Source of the DNA: an uncultured Clostridia bacterium
Lineage (GTDB): Bacteria; Bacillota; Clostridia; Christensenellales; Aristaeellaceae
NCBI GenBank assembly: GCA_947166385.1
Contig: CAMVEB010000006.1
Location: 62,001 to 126,000 of the forward strand
Length of the DNA: 64,000 nucleotides
Reading direction: 5' to 3'
Under the pieces are notes generated by a model. The model was not told where the DNA came from, did no database searches, and was given only the letters and a program-made list of their open reading frames with translations. Shown in pieces: positions 50,255 to 58,999 of the stretch (the stretch's first letter is position 1; every line of letters starts with the position of its first letter). Both the position numbers and the translations under genes were made by a program.

Positions 50255-50341
50255 ATGACGCTCAGCCAGGCCGGTATCCGCGAAGCTGAAAAGCGGCCTG
50301 AGGATATCCGGGGTTTTCCTGCAGGAGGTGAAACGCGATGA
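50255..50341 (+). CDS. Short upstream reading frame coupled to the MmcQ/YjbR gene
   Basis: ATG 50255 follows GGGAGGG at 8-9 bases. The 28 codons (MTLSQAGIREAEKRPEDIRG...) end at TGA 50339-50341, overlapping the next start as ATGA. The peptide has no known motif. It could be a leader frame that couples translation, or the broken start of an older gene. TACAAT at about 50216-50221 may be its -10. Confidence 0.4.
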   Translation: MTLSQAGIREAEKRPEDIRGFPAGGETR

Positions 50342-51088
50342 TTTCCCTGAGGGATGATGTTTTGAAGTATATCCGCGGGAAGTGCAGGGGTGAAATCGAG
50401 TATCCCTGGATGCACTATCCGGACTACGGAGTAATTCGCCACAGGGATAATCAAAAATGGTACGCGCTGTTTATGGATATTCCGCGCTCAAAGCTCGGCC
50501 TTTCCGGCGATGAGATCACGGATGTCCTGAATATCAAGCTGGATGATTTCCTGACACGGGATTTCCTGATCCAGCGTGACGGCTTTTTCCCAGGGTATCA
50601 CATTGCCAGGGGAAACTGGATATCTGTTCTGCTGGATGGAACTGTTGATCTGAACGAGGTCTGCCATCTGATTGATGTGAGCTACCAGGTCACGGCTTCC
50701 GCAAAGACGAAGAGGGCGATTCGTCCTCCCAAGGAATGGATCATTCCGTCCAATCCGAAGTATTACGACAGTGTACATGCTTTTGATGACACGGACGAGA
50801 TCGACTGGAAGCAGGGCAGCGGAATAAAAAACAGGCGACATTGTATTTATGTATATCGGGCTGCCTGTATCGGCGATACTGTATAAATGTATTGTCACAA
50901 AAACAGATATTCCATGGCAGTTCCGGACGGAAGGGCTGACAATCAACAAACTGATGCGGATCCGGCTTCTGAAGAGGTATGACCCGGATCGCTTTACCTT
51001 TGAAGTGCTTAAGAATGAATTTGGAATCTTTGCGGTGCGCGGCCCCAGAGGGATTCCGCAGAAACTGAGCGAAGCGCTGAAATCGTAG
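50338..51088 (+). pseudogene. MmcQ/YjbR-family protein with EVE-like C-terminus, frameshifted
   Basis: The first frame (50338 to about 50830) is a MmcQ/YjbR domain: YPWMHYPDYGVIRHRDNQKW, YALFMDIPRSKLG and GYHIARGNWISVLLDG are the usual conserved parts. It leads to WIIPSNPKYYDSVHAFDDTD, the start of an EVE-like nucleotide-binding module. In the A-run 50826-50831 one A too many shifts the frame; with five As the frame reads IKTGDIVFMYIGLPVSAILY and on to TAG 51088. The whole would be about 250 residues. Because the change is in a homopolymer it may be a sequencing error. YjbR domains resemble DNA-binding folds; function unknown. Confidence 0.82.
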
Positions 51089-51101
51089 GATGATTGAAGC
51101 T

Positions 51102-51128
51102 GAAGGCGCGATTCAACTACGCGCCTTC
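51102..51128. terminator. Hairpin between convergent genes (possible terminator)
   Basis: A 9-bp perfect stem GAAGGCGCG / CGCGCCTTC with a nine-base loop lies between the YjbR-like gene and bioY. No T-run follows on either strand, so efficiency as an intrinsic terminator is doubtful. Confidence 0.4.
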
Positions 51129-51186
51129 TCAGAATTACGCGATTGCCGGCACCAAGGGATACACTTTACCTGTATCAGGAATTCCG

Positions 51187-51750
51187 TTATCTGTTTGATG
51201 GATGAATGCTTTTTCGCAGCCTTGAGGCAAGCAGAACCGCAAGGCCAAGCTTTCCCAGATCGGGAATAATGAACGGCAGCACACACCAGGACAACGCAGT
51301 GGCAATGCTGAGGGGACCGGTTTGCTTTGCATATACAGCCATGAACCAGATTGTGCCGAATGCATAACAGACAATCAGGCCCAACAGCATGGCGGCAATC
51401 CTGACTGCAAGCTTGTCTCCGAACAGCCTTTCACTCAGCCAGTATAACAGGCCGATAAAAACGAAGCCCAGAATATAGCCGCCGGTCATGCCAATAAGCG
51501 CTCCGACGCCTCCTGCGAAACCGGCCAATACGGGCACTCCGATCGCTGCCAGCAAAATATAGACGCATATGCTGATCGTTCCACGCTTGCCGCCAAGCAA
51601 TTCCAGCACGCAGAAAACAGCAAAGGTCTGCAGTGTGAACGGCACTGTGGTCGGGATATTGATCCAGGAACAGATGGCAATCACGACGGCAAAGAGCGCA
51701 ATATATACCAAATCCAGCGTTTTCAGGGCGGAATGATCATTCCTGCTCAT
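51187..51750 (-). CDS. bioY: Biotin ECF transporter S component BioY
   Basis: A 187-residue membrane protein with six hydrophobic segments. Characteristic BioY parts are SWINIPTTVPFTLQTFAVFC (about 25-44) and GKRGTISICVYILLAAIGVP, VLAGFAGGVGALIGMTGGYI and the late WCVLPFIIPDLGKLGLAVLL. It captures biotin for import with the shared EcfA-EcfT module, which is not in the window. The start overlaps the end of the HD-hydrolase gene by 14 bases, so the two are on one transcript. No biotin synthesis gene is nearby, consistent with biotin scavenging. Confidence 0.94.
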   Translation of the reverse strand: MSRNDHSALKTLDLVYIALFAVVIAICSWINIPTTVPFTLQTFAVFCVLELLGGKRGTISICVYILLAAIGVPVLAGFAGGVGALIGMTGGYILGFVFIGLLYWLSERLFGDKLAVRIAAMLLGLIVCYAFGTIWFMAVYAKQTGPLSIATALSWCVLPFIIPDLGKLGLAVLLASRLRKSIHPSNR

Positions 51751-52336
51751 AAGCCACCTCTTCCATGATCAGGTCTTCGCTTGCCGCCATGGCCCGGAGA
51801 GTCATCTCCAGAAGCTTATCCAGCTCCCAGCCAAGCTGTTCTGCGCCGCGTTCAATCACTTCCCGTGAGCAACCTGCTGCGAAGCCTTTGCTCTTGTATT
51901 TTTTCCGGAGTGATTTCAATTCCATATCCTTGGTACTCTTTGAAGGCCGCATAAGGGCTGCGGCCCAAATCAGGCCGGTCAACTCATCCGCTGCAAAAAG
52001 AACCTTCTCCATTTCATGGATCGGTTCGATATCAATGGTCTTCCCGCAGCCTACTGTAATTCCATAACCGTGAGAACATACTGAATGAATGATATCATCG
52101 CTCACACCGGCACATTTTAAAAGCTCCGGCGCTTTCAGGCAATGCTCTTCCGGATACAGTTCAAAATCAATGTCATGGAGAAGACCGACAATACCCCAGT
52201 ATTCTTCATCCTCACCATAACCGAGTTCCTTCGCATACCACCTCATAACAGCCTCTACCGTCAATGAATGCTGGATGTGGAACGGGTCTTTGTTATATTT
52301 TTTTAGTAGGGCAAATGCTTCCGTTCTTGTAATCAT
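51737..52336 (-). CDS. HD-domain phosphohydrolase
   Basis: A 199-residue protein. The HD metal-site residues are His in HIQHSLTVEAVM (about 24), the pair in GIVGLLHDIDFELYPEEH (about 53-70) and Asp in ADELTGLIWAA (about 117), the arrangement of HDIG/HD hydrolases that cleave nucleotides or phosphate esters. The family often occurs as a stand-alone enzyme with unknown substrate in Clostridia. The ATG is preceded by GGGAGG. It is the first gene of a pair with bioY (14-base overlap) and lies about 100 bases from the fbp stop on the same strand. Confidence 0.85.
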   Translation of the reverse strand: MITRTEAFALLKKYNKDPFHIQHSLTVEAVMRWYAKELGYGEDEEYWGIVGLLHDIDFELYPEEHCLKAPELLKCAGVSDDIIHSVCSHGYGITVGCGKTIDIEPIHEMEKVLFAADELTGLIWAAALMRPSKSTKDMELKSLRKKYKSKGFAAGCSREVIERGAEQLGWELDKLLEMTLRAMAASEDLIMEEVAYEQE

Positions 52337-52435
52337 AATTCCCGGCCTCCCTGCTGAAAAAAATTGGTTTGCCTGATGTTTTTCATGAATGATGCGGATT
52401 ACAGCTTCAGATCATATGACGCCGGTGTCAGAATG

Positions 52436-54424
52436 TCAACTGTGAGATTCGACGATGGTGCCGTCGCGATAAGCGCCAAGGAGGAATTGCAGATCATCTA
52501 TACGGTTTTGTATGCCACGACCGATATCCGTTTCCCTGATCTTTTGCTTTTCTTCCATGTGTTCGATGAGATTTTTGGATGATATCGCATCGTAATTTTC
52601 CCGGATGGCCCGCTCCCGACCGACAAATGGCTGATGCGCCACGATCAGCATGGAATAGGGGTTGTAGATCAGCGTATAGCCAGCGATGCCGGAGGTGGGC
52701 TGATAAGCTTTGCAGAAACCTCCGTCGATGACGATCAGCTTGCCGCCGCCTTTGATGGGACTTTCGCCTTTGCGCGCCCTGACGGGAACATGCCCGTTGA
52801 TGATGTGGCAGTGCGGGCCTTCCAGTCCAAACTCCTGCAATATCTTGTCACAGATCGCTGGATTTTCATAGAGCGAATAATACGCATTCTTTGGCTCTGC
52901 CCAGGAAGCTTCGTCTGCAATCAGGCGGCGCTCAAATGTCGTCATGCGCTCCCTGCCGAAGATGGGGCTGTTGCGGCCTGCCCACAGGAACCAGAGGAAA
53001 TCCATTCCCAGTTTTCGCTCGGCCGTATCCGGCCTGTAGTAGTACGCCTGTCGTGCTGCCGAATCGGCATAATCCAGAAAATCCCTGCCTCTGCGTTCGA
53101 CACCGTCCAGGCAGAAAGGAAGGAATTCACCGTTTTCATCCATAGGCATGCAGCCGTGGAAGAGCAGATTGCCATTGTAAACCTTGTAAAGACTGCCCTT
53201 GGAATACAGAAACCGTACGTGCCGCTGCAGCTTTTCGCTGTGCCGGAAAGATGCTGTAAGCCGGTCGATCACATCGTTCTCCTCCGGTGTAAGCATATAC
53301 GGATTGGCGGGATCCACTGTGGGGAAATCGGTATCCTCCAGAGGCCAGGTCTTCCCGTCAATGATGACGCATTTTTTTTCGTAGTCGATCTTGTCCAGCA
53401 GCAAACGGTCTGCCATGCCGTATTCCGGATGGCGCAGCAGTTTTTGCCCCTCCAGCTTGAAAAGGATAACAGTAATCGCTTTGTGCATTCTCGCGGAGAG
53501 CAGCCTGTCTTTTTCGCTGATCGTATTCACTTCGTCACCGATGAGCTTTACCGCAAACCGGGATACATCGCAATGCCTGTAGACTTCATTGGCAAATACT
53601 GACAGGGGGCGCAGAGAAATGCCGTAGCCAGTCTCCACGACATCCAGGTTGTTGTAATGAATGGAATTGGACAGCACCGTTGCCACCAGTGTGCGGCTGC
53701 CGGAGGCTGCGCCCATCCAGAGAATGTCGTGATTGCCCCATTGGATATCAACACTGTGATAGTTCATCAGTGTATCCATGATAATATCCGCGCGGGGACC
53801 GCGATCAAAAATATCGCCTACGAGATGCAAATGATCGACCACTGCCCATTTAATCAGCTCACATACAGCCGAAACGAATTCCGAAGCCTGACCAATTTCA
53901 ATAATTGTTGTGATGATATTCTCAAAATAATCCTTTTTGTCTTTCTCATCTCCGTTTGTATAGAGCAGTTCTTCCAAAATGTATGCGAAGCTCTTCGGTA
54001 ATGCTTTGCGAACCTTGGAACGCGTATAAGGCTCGGTGACGCACCTGGCCAGAGCAGTCAGGCGATGCAGCTGAATGCGGTACCATTCATCCAGATCATG
54101 GATCTCGGGTTTGAGCTGTTCCAGCTTTTCCTTCGGATAATAGATCAGCGTTGCCAGCTGATCGCGCTCAGCTTTGGGGAGACTGTCGCTGAAAAGCAGA
54201 TCGATCGTCGCCCGTACAGCTCCGGAGCCGGAGTTCAGGACATGCAGAAAAGCTTCATGTTCGCCATGGACATCGGAAATAAAGTGTTCGCATCCCTTGG
54301 GAAGGTTGAGGATTGCTTTGAGATTGATAATTTCCGTCCCGGCAGCCTGTACAGTCGGATACAGCCTGGAGAGAATCTTTAAGTGACGCATTTCTTCCTG
54401 CGTATAGCTTCGATGCTGATCCAT
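52436..54424 (-). CDS. fbp: Fructose-1,6-bisphosphatase class III
   Basis: A 662-residue class III enzyme, normal for Firmicutes. The metallophosphoesterase core is split by insertions: HFISDVHGEHEAFLHVL (about 43-59), HLVGDIFDRGPRADIIMD, IQWGNHDILWMGAA and IINGHVPVRARKGESPIKGG (about 545) supply the metal ligands, and IVIDGGFCKAYQPTSGIAGY closes the site. It removes the 1-phosphate of fructose-1,6-bisphosphate in gluconeogenesis, which together with glgB fits growth on pentoses and storage of glycogen. The start has GGGGAGGG upstream. Gaps of 95 bases on either side hold no further gene. Confidence 0.95.
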   Translation of the reverse strand: MDQHRSYTQEEMRHLKILSRLYPTVQAAGTEIINLKAILNLPKGCEHFISDVHGEHEAFLHVLNSGSGAVRATIDLLFSDSLPKAERDQLATLIYYPKEKLEQLKPEIHDLDEWYRIQLHRLTALARCVTEPYTRSKVRKALPKSFAYILEELLYTNGDEKDKKDYFENIITTIIEIGQASEFVSAVCELIKWAVVDHLHLVGDIFDRGPRADIIMDTLMNYHSVDIQWGNHDILWMGAASGSRTLVATVLSNSIHYNNLDVVETGYGISLRPLSVFANEVYRHCDVSRFAVKLIGDEVNTISEKDRLLSARMHKAITVILFKLEGQKLLRHPEYGMADRLLLDKIDYEKKCVIIDGKTWPLEDTDFPTVDPANPYMLTPEENDVIDRLTASFRHSEKLQRHVRFLYSKGSLYKVYNGNLLFHGCMPMDENGEFLPFCLDGVERRGRDFLDYADSAARQAYYYRPDTAERKLGMDFLWFLWAGRNSPIFGRERMTTFERRLIADEASWAEPKNAYYSLYENPAICDKILQEFGLEGPHCHIINGHVPVRARKGESPIKGGGKLIVIDGGFCKAYQPTSGIAGYTLIYNPYSMLIVAHQPFVGRERAIRENYDAISSKNLIEHMEEKQKIRETDIGRGIQNRIDDLQFLLGAYRDGTIVESHS

Positions 54425-54519
54425 GGTGAACCCTCCCCGAAAATAAAGTTATCCGCCCGTTATCGGCTGCCACTCATGAAAAACCTCTGTGCTCCGGTGA
54501 TGCATTGACAATCACATTG

Positions 54520-55370
54520 TCACAAATCCTCGTTATCGTCCGGCTGCTTTTTGACTTCCGAATAGAAGTTTACCACCACAGACGTGATCAGAGCAACCAC
54601 CACGATACCATAAGCGCCCAAAATCGCAGACATTACCCTCCCTAAAGTGGAGGTGGCAGCATAGTCACCAAAACCGATGGTGGTCACAATGGCAAAGCAA
54701 TACCAAAGGGCATCCTTGAAGGAGGCAATGTTCTTCTCCACCACGGGAAACATAAAAGAGAAAGCGGCCATGAACAATACCAGGCCGGACAACACATCCG
54801 CCGCATATGTTTTCCGAATAACTTTTGCAAGTATTTTCATATCCATACCGGAAAATGAAAGGCTGACGATATGGATCAGATTCAGAGCAAACATATACAG
54901 ACAAACAAACATAAAGGATTTGCCGGGATCCCAGATACAAGCCGCGGTGATCAGAAGGATACAGGGTACATTGAAGAAAATGTTGCGGTAAGTGCGTTTT
55001 TTACGATAGACATTATACGGCTCAGGATCATCATGACCGCAAACATGATCGTGATAACCGGCAGGCTGACATCCGAATTCGGAACGGCAAGAATCAGTAT
55101 GACAGACACCAGACAGACTCCCGCCTGAATCAGCTGCCAGAGATATTTGTCAGAATGATTTTTCCTTCTGAGCGCCTGACATATAAAGGATAAGGAGAAC
55201 GCGAAGAAGAATGCCGCGCAATACAGCCTGTCCTTCACCGGATTGTCAGTGCCCCTGGTAAACAGGGCATAGATCGCAAATGGAAGAACTGCAACAGAAA
55301 ACACACTGTCCAGGGCTTTATATATCGCGTCCCGGTTTCTGACGCTGTCTTTCTTTATGCTGACGGTCAT
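54520..55370 (-). pseudogene. Potassium channel paralog with single-base frameshift
   Basis: The N-terminal frame (55370 to about 55003) encodes two or three membrane segments ending ILSRIMSIV. At the T-run 54997-55002 (A-run on the coding strand) one base is missing; adding it gives KKRTYRNIFFNVPCILLI and continues into FVCLYMFALNLIHIV and the pore ALWYCFAIVTTIGFGD, then ends SEVKKQPDDNEDL. The restored protein of about 283 residues is similar throughout to the channel at 7079-8038, including the TIGFGD filter. The second half alone begins with an internal ATG and has one pore but no complete sensor region. A sequencing error in the homopolymer is possible. Confidence 0.85.
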
Positions 55371-55519
55371 GAACTCTCAACCTCCTGGCGGCATCGTACA
55401 TCTTTTTGTCATCCTCATCGGTGCTACAGATCGCGTTACGGAAGCCTGTTCCTGTATCATCAGGCATGAATCATCAATCTGGCGGACCGAAAGCATAGCA
55501 GGGAACTGACCTCTTCCAT

Positions 55520-56005
55520 CTACGGCAGCATGATCTTCATATAACCGCAGGTGAACGGGAAGAAATCAAATTTCTCTGTGCCTGTATGGATTGCGCCGTG
55601 GCGTTCATACCACTTTCGGAGAACGGCGTTCTCTTCCACGATGCTCAGGCTGATGACAGTACAGTGCTGCTCTTCTGCTGTTTTCACTGCATGCTGAAGC
55701 AGTTCTCCGCCAACACCCCTGTGCCGGTATTCGGGAAGTACAGAAAGATTGCTCAGTTCGCATTCGTTTTTATCCCTGAGCAGCAGAGAATAATAACCGC
55801 AGATTCTGCCGTCCTCTTCATCCACAAACATCAGTCTGTGCTCGCCATCCATCTGCCAGATCAGTCTCTCTTCGGTCGTTGCAAAAGCGGTAAACCGCGG
55901 TGCATTTTCTCTGGTGAAGCCGAACTCGTCAGCAACTGTCTGAAAGCTCTTCCTGATCAGATCCGCGCAGACCGATAACTCTTCACGTTTTACTGCTCTG
56001 ATCAT
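55520..56005 (-). CDS. GNAT-family N-acetyltransferase
   Basis: A 161-residue GNAT protein beginning MIRAVKREELSVCADLIRKSF. The acetyl-CoA loop LSVLPEYRHRGVGGELLQHA (about 89-108) is complete, and the strand ISLSIVEENAVLRKWYERHG with the ending FFPFTCGYMKIML is typical of a common Firmicutes subgroup. The substrate is unknown. It ends with TAG. There is a 300-base stretch upstream on this strand (56006-56318) that holds no supported gene, only the inverted repeat at 56189. Confidence 0.9.
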   Translation of the reverse strand: MIRAVKREELSVCADLIRKSFQTVADEFGFTRENAPRFTAFATTEERLIWQMDGEHRLMFVDEEDGRICGYYSLLLRDKNECELSNLSVLPEYRHRGVGGELLQHAVKTAEEQHCTVISLSIVEENAVLRKWYERHGAIHTGTEKFDFFPFTCGYMKIMLP

Positions 56006-56188
56006 CCTTGATCCCCTCCGTCATTCACCCTGCGGAACAGCCTCAGCCGCTGTGCCTCGTTTTTTCTGCCGCCTGGAAGCTGCCTGCGTCTTCCGTACCG
56101 GCGATCCTTCCGCCGATCTCAGCCACCCCGGACCCTTTCTTCTTTCTGTTTCAGGTACGCTTCTTCCTGCTTCCTGTTTTTGATTATT

Positions 56189-56207
56189 AAGAACAAGTTT
56201 TGTTCTT
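56189..56207. repeat. Inverted repeat in a 313-base gene-free gap
   Basis: AAGAACAA-GTT-TTGTTCTT is an eight-base perfect inverted repeat between divergent acetyltransferase genes. It has no T-run and could be a regulator binding site. The rest of 56006-56318 shows no credible gene. Confidence 0.4.
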
Positions 56208-56318
56208 GCACGAAACGGACACATGATGTATGCTTGGACTGGCTCTGTTCAAAGCATTGAACGAGATTACTGAAAGAAAGTTTAAAGCTCGTTTCTTACG
56301 GGTGTTGAGATACAGAAA

Positions 56319-56804
56319 ATGGAAAACAGAATATCGAAAGTGATTCTTTACAAACCTCATCTGGAGGATCTGTGGTTTCGCCAGGCGATGATGTCGGATC
56401 CGGAGACGATGAGTTATAACCGGGCCTGGGGCGGAACGATCCCATTTCCGCGCGAAATGTGGGCCGATTGGTATGACTGTTGGATAGCGAATCCCAATAA
56501 ACGATTCTATCGGTACATTACCACAGGGAAAAGCAGATCATTTGTGGGAGAAGCGGCTTACCACTATGACCCTGATATGGATTTGTACCTCGCGGACGTT
56601 ATTGTTTCCGCAAAAAGCCGCAGGCAGGGATTTGGGAAAGCCGGCCTTCTCCTGCTATGTGAAGCCGCCAGAAACGAAAAAATACCGGAACTGTATGACA
56701 ACATTGCCATAGACAATCCCGGTATCAGTCTGTTCCTGCAGTGCGGATTCCATGAGGAATACCGAACCGAAGAAATCATTATGCTGAAAAAGCAGCTCTT
56801 ATAA
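56319..56804 (+). CDS. GNAT-family N-acetyltransferase
   Basis: A 161-residue protein. The N-terminal half (LWFRQAMMSDPETMSYNRAW, GGTIPFPREMWADWYDCW) and the central DLYLADVIVSAKSRRQGFGK fit a GNAT domain with the acetyl-CoA loop near residues 93-103; IDNPGISLFLQCGF is the typical late helix. The substrate is unknown. The ribosome binding site is weak (GAGATACAG). Its last bases overlap the end of the convergent macrodomain gene by six, leaving no room for a terminator. Confidence 0.88.
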   Translation: MENRISKVILYKPHLEDLWFRQAMMSDPETMSYNRAWGGTIPFPREMWADWYDCWIANPNKRFYRYITTGKSRSFVGEAAYHYDPDMDLYLADVIVSAKSRRQGFGKAGLLLLCEAARNEKIPELYDNIAIDNPGISLFLQCGFHEEYRTEEIIMLKKQLL

Positions 56805-57602
56805 CAATCCGGACAGAAGCTGTTCATAGATTTCTCTGTCCTCGTCCCTGAACACATTGAAAATCACACGGTTGATGCCGTCCGGGTACTCAGCCAGCCA
56901 GTCAGTTACCGTCCGGACGGCAATTTCCGCTGCCCGCCTTTGCGGAAAAGCAAACACGCCTGTGGAGATACAGCAGAAAGCAATGCTTTCAGTTTTGTTT
57001 TCCTGTGCCAGATCCAGGCAGCTGCGGTAACAGGACGCCAGCAATTCCTCATGCGTCTGGGTCAGCGGCCCATCCACGATCGGGCCGACCGTATGGATCA
57101 CATATCTGCAGGGCAGATTGAATGCCGGTGTGATCTTAGCCTGTCCCGTTGGTTCTTCACACCCCTGTTGCTGCATGATCTCATGGCAGGCCAGACGCAG
57201 CTGTACGCCGCTCATCGTGTGGATAATGTTATCGATACAGGAATGGCAGGGCTGGAAGCAGCCCAGCAGCTGACTGTTCGCGGCGTTCACGATGGCGCCG
57301 CAGCGCAGGGTGGTGATATCTCCCTGCCAGAGAACGATCCGGCTGTTGACAGGACAGGGAGCCAGGCTGTCCGCGTCCGTAATTCCTTTTTCGCGTGTCA
57401 TTTCCTGCAGATAAACGTCCTGAACCTGCAGGAATTCTTCCGAAACCGGTCTGGGAGGGCGTACATTCATCAGGCTGCGCAGAAGCTGCTGCTGGCGCTC
57501 CTGCGTATACGGAAAAACAGGATATTGGTATTGCGGCATTTCTTCGAGCAGCACATGGATCAGCCAGCGGCGTCTTTCCTGTTGGGTCTTCAGGTCATTC
57601 AT
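56799..57602 (-). CDS. Zinc-dependent macrodomain ADP-ribose hydrolase
   Basis: A 267-residue protein: a helical N-terminal extension (about 1-90) and a macrodomain. The ADP-ribose loops are QGDITTLRCGAIVNAANSQL (about 96-115) and CISTGVFAFPQRRAA (about 218-232). Between them LGCFQPCHSCIDNIIHTMSG supplies Cys and His residues of the zinc-binding macrodomain class (SauMacro type). The enzyme would remove ADP-ribose from proteins. In staphylococci and streptococci it is linked to a lipoylation-sirtuin operon (SirTM, GcvH-L, LplA2); none of these genes is in the window. It is followed upstream on the strand by the RidA/RibD-C pair with a 108-base gap. Confidence 0.92.
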   Translation of the reverse strand: MNDLKTQQERRRWLIHVLLEEMPQYQYPVFPYTQERQQQLLRSLMNVRPPRPVSEEFLQVQDVYLQEMTREKGITDADSLAPCPVNSRIVLWQGDITTLRCGAIVNAANSQLLGCFQPCHSCIDNIIHTMSGVQLRLACHEIMQQQGCEEPTGQAKITPAFNLPCRYVIHTVGPIVDGPLTQTHEELLASCYRSCLDLAQENKTESIAFCCISTGVFAFPQRRAAEIAVRTVTDWLAEYPDGINRVIFNVFRDEDREIYEQLLSGLL

Positions 57603-57710
57603 CTGTCATGCTTCCTTCTTCAGCAGTTTATGGATATCGTCAGGCGGTTCGGCCACAGGATGCTTTTTCATTTCCGTTTTCACGGCCGACCGGATTCATG
57701 CGGCGCAGTG

Positions 57711-58451
57711 TTACCCGTCATCTCTGATTACCTGATAGCGCAACCTCACATAGGAATCCTGCAAAGCGTTGGCTTCGACCAGCCGCAGCACGCCTAACTG
57801 GGATAATTCATCTTTTGTCCGCAAGGAACGCCCATCAATCAATGTGGCAGTCTCTTTTCCTCCGATCAGCACTGGCGCAACGACGATATCCACAAAGTCA
57901 AACAGCTTTTCACGCAGGAAAAGTCCGTTCACAGTCCCGCCGGACTGAACGGTCAGGCGCTCACAGCCAAACTGTTCCTTCAATTGTCTCAAAGCGTCAG
58001 CCAGCGACGATTTCTCCTGATAGATGATGTGAAGGTTGTCCTCATCCACACCGAACGCCGGGTGATCCCTGTTGGATGTAATCAGAACAAACTGTTTGGA
58101 TCTGGCGCAAAAGTATCTGACGCCATGCCCGTTCAGATGATGATTATCCAGCAGAACGAAAGATACCGGGGTTTTTACGGGCATTTCTTTTGTGTTTGCG
58201 CCCATTTTTTCCTGTACGCGTCCCGTGTTGAAAGACCACAGATCGGTTGTCTGCTCGATTTCATAATACTGGTGCAGGCCTTCCTTCAGCCCGGCAATGC
58301 CGGGAAAGTCCCGATCAACATCCAGTTCATCCGTCGACCCTGTGCTAATCTTTCCATCCACGGACATCAGCATAAACAGTGTAGTAATCGGTCTGTCCAC
58401 TTTATCCGCCTCTTCTGTCAGTTTAGAATCTCCCGTTTTCCGGGACATCAT
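57711..58451 (-). CDS. RibD C-terminal/dihydrofolate-reductase-fold protein
   Basis: A 246-residue protein of the RibD-C family. It opens TTLFMLMSVDGKISTGSTDE (about 23-42), the usual start of this reductase fold, and later has ERLTVQSGGTVNGLFLREKL (about 163-182) and DIVVAPVLIGGKETATLIDG, which bind NADPH. Stand-alone copies reduce pyrimidine-like or other substrates and are not necessarily riboflavin enzymes; no rib gene is near. The start ATG (58451) overlaps the TGA of the RidA gene, so it depends on translation of that gene, which carries an internal TAG. This could lower its expression. Confidence 0.88.
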   Translation of the reverse strand: MMSRKTGDSKLTEEADKVDRPITTLFMLMSVDGKISTGSTDELDVDRDFPGIAGLKEGLHQYYEIEQTTDLWSFNTGRVQEKMGANTKEMPVKTPVSFVLLDNHHLNGHGVRYFCARSKQFVLITSNRDHPAFGVDEDNLHIIYQEKSSLADALRQLKEQFGCERLTVQSGGTVNGLFLREKLFDFVDIVVAPVLIGGKETATLIDGRSLRTKDELSQLGVLRLVEANALQDSYVRLRYQVIRDDG

Positions 58452-58816
58452 TTGCCGCAGTATGCGATTGCATCAGCCTGGAACTGCAGGCCATCCGGTC
58501 CGCCGACATGCGCGAAATTGGTCTGGATTGATTTCCGTGCGGGATATTTGCCGTTGAATCTTTCTTTGATGATTTTTTCCATGACCGGAATGTTCCAGAC
58601 ATCTCTGAAAAGGCAGTCCATCTGAACAACATCTTCAAGCGTAAGTCCGATCATTGCCAAGCGCTCTTCCATGTTGTCAAAAGCGTCATGAATCTATTCT
58701 TCAATGGTGCCGCCAATATTGCCGACACAATAGCTCAGAAAACAATAGTCTCCTGCTTTGACAAGGCCGGAATGATTCCTTTCTTCATGTACTTCATATC
58801 TTTCGATTTGCCCCAT
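58448..58816 (-). pseudogene. RidA (YjgF/Rid) family gene with in-frame TAG
   Basis: From ATG 58816, behind AAGGAGA, the frame reads MGQIERYEVHEERNHSGLVK, then GDYCFLSYCVGNIGGTIEE, a TAG codon (58694-58696, codon 41) and continues in the same frame IHDAFDNMEERLAMIGLTLE to AHVGGPDGLQFQADAIAY. In Rid proteins this position is usually Gln (IEEQ), one base from TAG. The intact product, about 122 residues, would hydrolyse reactive enamine/imine intermediates or similar. TAG ends several intact genes here, so suppression is unlikely. A reinitiation start (ATG at 58672) exists inside. Confidence 0.85.
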
Positions 58817-58946
58817 TGATTCTTTCTCCTTCCCATTTTTCTTTCTCCATCAAACCTGTTGCGGAAGAGATGCAGCGCCTGAGGTCCCATAAAATCAAAA
58901 GTTGCAGGTATTATCATACCACTCACCGGCAGAAATGGCGAGCATG

Positions 58947-58989
58947 AAAAAAGCCGGGCTGTCGGAGCAATCTGCTCCAACTGCCCGGC
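58947..58989 (-). terminator. Rho-independent terminator of the exporter operon
   Basis: Stem GCCGGGC / GCCCGGC (58953-58959 with 58983-58989) encloses an inner GGAGCA/TGCTCC hairpin; on the minus strand six T residues follow (58952-58947). It lies 11 bases after the stop of the gene at 59000-60835. Confidence 0.85.
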
Positions 58990-58999
58990 CCGGCAATGG

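Noticed and set aside
56021-56224. A 67-codon minus-strand frame in the gap before the second GNAT gene
   Set aside because: Composition is Arg/Lys/Gln rich, with no ribosome binding site or homology I recognise.
36683-58696. TAG recoded as a sense codon (alternative code)
   Set aside because: The ABC exporter, addB, a GNAT gene and others end at TAG with no sensible extension, so TAG is a working stop.
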